A stretch of DNA of 64,000 nt, taken from contig JABCZF010000017.1 in NCBI GenBank assembly GCA_013289825.1, forward strand, positions 1-64,000. The letters run 5' to 3'. This document shows, one piece after another, positions 60,801 through 64,000 of this stretch. The position numbers and the translations under genes were made by a program. This stretch comes from Acidobacteriota bacterium (lineage in GTDB: Bacteria; Acidobacteriota; Terriglobia; Acidiferrales; UBA7541). The stretch's first letter is position 1, and each line of letters opens with the position of its first letter. The notes beneath the pieces are model-generated. The model worked only from the letters and a program-made list of their open reading frames with translations, did not search any database and had not been told where the DNA came from.

Positions 60801-63392
60801 TTATTTTCCCGTCATCACAAATGGCGCCCAGAAGAAGGGGTGACTGTACTCTGGGCGCGACTTCACCGCAATCAACGCCTTCCTGGCCGCTTCAGACGGG
60901 GGGTCGGTTTGTCCCGCCTTGTAGAAACTCTCCATCCACAACTTCGTGGACTGGGCATTGACCTCCCAGGACGACAGCACCAGACTGCCGGCCCCTGCAT
61001 AGAGCAACGATCGCACCATGCCCAGAACCTCATTGGCATGTGTGGCTTGGACGCGTCCCGTTTCACAAGCACTCAAGACCACCAGGCTGTTCTTCTGAAG
61101 CGGCAATCCAAACATCTCCGCTGCGGTGAGGCGCCCGCTGTCGGGCGGAGTCTCTTTGAACTGCAGATACGAAAGTAGCGGGTCGCTGGCATTAAACGTC
61201 CCGTGCACCGAAAGATGAACGACGCTGTAATCACCGACCCATGCCTTGATGTCCGTCTTGTTAACGGCACTCTGTGCCACGACTTTGCTCCGGCCAGGAT
61301 AGAACTTTCCGATAGCATCCACCTCTTCGCGGGCATCGTGGATCTCCGGATCGGCTACGGCTAGCAGCCGTCCGCTCTTCAAGGGAGACTTGTTCTCGAG
61401 GGTCGCAAGTACCGTTGCGCTCGGCGCATAAGAAATCGCGAAGGTCTCGCCCAGGTATTTTCCGGTCGCTGGATTCTCGAGCGCCTGGAACGGTATCGAG
61501 TTCAGCTCCTCTTGCGGCACGATGATAAGGTGATTGCTCTTAATGTAGGAGAGAACCGGCTGGATGAGACAAAGAAACAGCTGGCGGGAACTCTCTTCAT
61601 CAAACTTGGCCTCGGGAGCGTCTCTCCGGGCGACTAGGCTGTCGCGCAATGCCGTTGTCTTTTTGATGAGCTGGACGTGGGGCAAAAATACATCTTTTAC
61701 CTGCACCTCGTGGCCATTGATGTGCCACAGCACGAGCATAGTGTCCATCACCACGTAATAAAGAACGTCGTAACCTTCCTCAGCGGCGGAGCGCTGCACG
61801 TTCTGGAGCGTAACCGGCTGTGCAGCCGTGAGTTGCTTCAGGTTGGGCGCCTGTTTTGTGATGCGGGCCTCGAGCTGGTCATATTGCTGCTGCAGGTCAG
61901 CGATCTGACTCTCGAGCTGCACAATCTGTTTCAAACTCTGGTCACGATTCTTACTGCTGGTAAGGTTGAAGAGCTTCTCCTGCTGCGCGGCGATGTTGGT
62001 TCTAAGCGTTTGGAGTTGCGAGAAAAGCGTCCGCTCCTGGGCTGTACCCAGAGTCAGCGGACGGCTGGCGAGCAGGTCGGCCATGACCCGCGAACGCGAG
62101 CGTTCGAAAAGCGCGAAGGCCTCCGGGTACTGCTTGCGGTCCAGCAACAGCTGCGCGGGCCGGTAATAGCAGTCGATTTTGTCCTCCAGAAAAGCGCTGC
62201 GCGCCTGTTCGTCACCCAGCTTCCGCCGGTCCTTTTCCAGCAAATCATCGGCCTGCTTAAATGCCGCCAGGGCAGCCTCATCGTTGCCTTTGTTCTCCTC
62301 GAGTTGGCCCTCCATACATAGGTCCCCAGGATTGCGGTCAATCACGAGCGCACCCTGCTGTTGCATTCGAGCTTGGTAGTCCTTCACGTCCTTTACCAAA
62401 TTTTCGAGGAGCATCGCCGTCTGAGGGTCCAGGGCGCCAGACGCGAAGCGTTCCGTCACCAGAACATCTTTCGGCGCCCGCGGACTGAACATCTTCGTTT
62501 CCAGTATCTTCTGATCTCCGCTCTGCATTTTCTGTATCTGCGCCTTCTGTACCTCCAGGTCGTTCACAGTTGTTTGAAACGTCTGCGCGATAAAGTCATA
62601 GCCGAGCTCGCGGCTCAGGGCAATCGCCTTACCATAGTCAGCGCGGCACATTTCTAGTACGCGGCTGCAAACATCGGGGTTGTTCTGGTAGTCGCATTTC
62701 GTTGCGAGCTGGTAATAGATATCGCCGCGGTCGGCGTAGCCCAGGTAAAGCTGCTTCTTGTCTATCTCCGCACTCATGGCCAGAGCACGATCCAGGTTTT
62801 CACTGGCGGCTGCCAGGTTGCCGCGCTTGAGCTCAGCTTGGCTAGCAACATCGAGTGCTTCAAAGTAGAAATTCTTGTTGCCGCAATTCGCTCCCAGCCG
62901 CAGCGCTTCACGAAGGTGTCCTTCCGCGGCGTCCGCCTCTCCGATCCTTAGCTCTGAATATGCTAGTCGTGCCAAGGCTTCGGTCTGATAGTCCGTGCGA
63001 TTGGCACGTTTGGCGAGGTCGATCGCGGATTTGTAGATGGGCACGGCCTGGCCCCATTGGTTCAGGAAACGCTGGATGTCGCCCATCTTGAACGCACTCC
63101 ACGAGGCTCCCGCGAAATCCTGCCGCTTGAGAAACAGGTCGTAGCTGGCTTTTAGTTCAGACTGCGCCGAAGCGAGTTCGGAGAGCTGGCTCTTGGAGTC
63201 GCCCGTGCGACGAACATGATCTGTCCAACGATCGATCCTGGCGATGCCGCTTTTCTGTAGTTGCTGGGGATCGTTGCCCAACTGGGCGAAGCTCTGCTGT
63301 GATGGTGCCGCGAGGACGAACAGGCACAACGGCACGAAGCAAGAAAGCCGTCCTACCCGGAATTTCCTTTTTGACCTCGAAATCGGTAGCAT
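60801..63392 (-). CDS. exported TPR-CHAT domain protein, CHAT operon gene 1
   Basis: Product of 863 aa. Signal peptide or anchor at about 13-37 (LSCFVPLCLFVLAAPS). TPR-like helical repeats span about 60-430 (AGASWSAFKMGDIQRFLNQWG, TEALARLAYSELRIGEADAAEGHLREALR). A coiled coil lies at about 480-545 (QLESQIADLQQQYDQLEARI). The C-terminal CHAT domain (about 610-863) keeps the caspase-like dyad H730 (LSVHGTF) and C776 (LSACETG) and ends HPFFWAPFVMTG. CHAT proteins are cysteine proteases of the caspase/separase clan, usually cytoplasmic; this one appears exported. GAGG lies five bases before ATG. Substrate unknown. Confidence 0.93.
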   Translation of the reverse strand: MLPISRSKRKFRVGRLSCFVPLCLFVLAAPSQQSFAQLGNDPQQLQKSGIARIDRWTDHVRRTGDSKSQLSELASAQSELKASYDLFLKRQDFAGASWSAFKMGDIQRFLNQWGQAVPIYKSAIDLAKRANRTDYQTEALARLAYSELRIGEADAAEGHLREALRLGANCGNKNFYFEALDVASQAELKRGNLAAASENLDRALAMSAEIDKKQLYLGYADRGDIYYQLATKCDYQNNPDVCSRVLEMCRADYGKAIALSRELGYDFIAQTFQTTVNDLEVQKAQIQKMQSGDQKILETKMFSPRAPKDVLVTERFASGALDPQTAMLLENLVKDVKDYQARMQQQGALVIDRNPGDLCMEGQLEENKGNDEAALAAFKQADDLLEKDRRKLGDEQARSAFLEDKIDCYYRPAQLLLDRKQYPEAFALFERSRSRVMADLLASRPLTLGTAQERTLFSQLQTLRTNIAAQQEKLFNLTSSKNRDQSLKQIVQLESQIADLQQQYDQLEARITKQAPNLKQLTAAQPVTLQNVQRSAAEEGYDVLYYVVMDTMLVLWHINGHEVQVKDVFLPHVQLIKKTTALRDSLVARRDAPEAKFDEESSRQLFLCLIQPVLSYIKSNHLIIVPQEELNSIPFQALENPATGKYLGETFAISYAPSATVLATLENKSPLKSGRLLAVADPEIHDAREEVDAIGKFYPGRSKVVAQSAVNKTDIKAWVGDYSVVHLSVHGTFNASDPLLSYLQFKETPPDSGRLTAAEMFGLPLQKNSLVVLSACETGRVQATHANEVLGMVRSLLYAGAGSLVLSSWEVNAQSTKLWMESFYKAGQTDPPSEAARKALIAVKSRPEYSHPFFWAPFVMTGK

Positions 63393-63745
63393 TCTGCCCT
63401 CATCTCACCTATCCACGATCGACATCGTCAGACAATTTTCCTCCGAACAAGCCCAGGCGTTTCGGCCATCCGCACCGGCACGGCCCGATTATGCTACAAG
63501 TAGTTGTGAGCCAAGAGGTGGCCTCGTTTCAAAGCTGGTCCCCTGGCTAAGGTCTCAGCTCAGAGGAGATTGCAGCTTATCGTTCTGGTTGGCATGTGCG
63601 GTGCGTTTAACAGGAGATCGCCAAGGATCCTCGGTCAAGTCCTCATCAAGCCCTGCCCGGCAACCCGCCAGCCGAGCCAAAAAACTGGGACCGGCTTCCG
63701 CCTGTCTCTTCGTCTCGATCGCCTGAGCCGCAACCCTCTGCCGCA
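63393..63745. other. 353-bp upstream region of the CHAT operon
   Basis: Must hold the CHAT operon promoter, since the next gene rightward is also on the minus strand and ends at 63746. No strong consensus promoter is visible, and open frames here are short and overlap without start signals. Confidence 0.4.
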
Positions 63746-64000
63746 TTACTTCTTGATCGCCGCGCCCTTCCTCGGAATGAACAAAGTACCCGGCGCCGCA
63801 ACCTTATTCACCTGCGAAAAATTCCTCTGATTCAAAGCCAACCCGATCCTGCCGCGCGAGTCAATATACAGCAGCGCCTCCCCCACCGGCACGTCCATAA
63901 ATGTCTTCTCATAAGGAACGCTTAAAGGCTTCTTGTTCAACTGCACAATGATCTTGTCCCCCAGTCCATAGCCAAGCTTCTTAAACTCCTCGCCCGGTAT
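63746..64000 (-). CDS. SAM hydroxide adenosyltransferase (DUF62), C-terminal part
   Basis: The frame is open to the window edge, so the 5' part is missing. The visible 84 residues form the C-terminal beta domain of the S-adenosyl-L-methionine hydrolase (adenosine-forming) family: KLGYGLGDKIIV, then VPVGEALLYIDSRGRIGLA with the typical SxG turn and LNQRNFSQ, which contacts the adenosine side. The enzyme cleaves SAM to adenosine and methionine. A 66-codon ATG at 63946 is internal, not the start. Confidence 0.75.
   Translation of the reverse strand: MPGEEFKKLGYGLGDKIIVQLNKKPLSVPYEKTFMDVPVGEALLYIDSRGRIGLALNQRNFSQVNKVAAPGTLFIPRKGAAIKK

Noticed and set aside
1..64000. CRISPR array, intact insertion sequence, or rRNA genes
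   Set aside because: No regularly spaced repeat array, transposase or rRNA sequence was found on reading either strand.

Overview
The window looks like a chromosomal segment of an Acidobacteriota (Terriglobia-like) bacterium. The strongest evidence is nine large ABC-type permeases of the ADOP family (acidobacterial duplicated orphan permease: two MacB/FtsX units fused in one chain, with no cognate ATPase gene nearby). The DUF3300/DUF2950 pair, secreted amidohydrolases and PadR regulators beside ADOP genes also fit that phylum. Phylum is inferred from family content, not from a marker gene.

Layout. 1-3.5 kb is an accessory stretch, visibly less GC-rich than the rest, with an XRE regulator, a response regulator and several very small ORFs, at least three of them rich in Cys and probably zinc-binding. 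It ends at a 5' fragment of a tRNA-Arg(CCU) gene beside TGTACCC repeats, which looks like an old attachment site. 3.6-11 kb carries envelope genes: a secreted protein, the DUF3300-DUF2950 pair, an alpha/beta hydrolase, a secreted protein and an AsmA-like protein. 11-34 kb is two successive leftward operons of the same design, each a PadR repressor followed by four ADOP permeases. Each operon has its own type of cytoplasmic N-terminal prefix. A fifth permease survives only as a C-terminal remnant at the far end of the first operon.

34.3-38.9 kb is a rightward, translationally coupled trio of secreted amidohydrolase-fold proteins, of which only the middle one keeps the metal-binding HxH. A ninth ADOP without prefix follows, then a broken gene for a T4 gp19-like tail-tube protein (one in-frame TAG plus a frameshift). 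42-45 kb has a secreted LolA/LppX-like protein and an exported Gfo/Idh/MocA oxidoreductase. 45-49.3 kb has a large PAS-PAS hybrid histidine kinase and a radical SAM protein with an extra Cys cluster. 49.4-56.9 kb holds lipid and small-molecule metabolism (VLCAD-type acyl-CoA dehydrogenase, thiolase, SDR, secreted bicupin, secreted hydrolase) and an ArsR gene beside a frameshifted SRPBCC gene. 57.2-58.8 kb is a small operon (secreted protein, membrane protein, winged-helix regulator) with a clear promoter and palindromic operator. 59-63.4 kb is a tight leftward operon of an exported TPR-CHAT protease-like protein, a multi-pass membrane protein and a secreted propeller-like protein. The window ends inside a SAM hydroxide adenosyltransferase gene.

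Most promising for follow-up: the duplicated PadR-4xADOP architecture with operon-specific prefixes, the exported CHAT operon, the amidohydrolase trio with two predicted pseudoenzymes, the decayed tail-tube gene, and the micro-ORFs and att-like junction in the first 3.5 kb.
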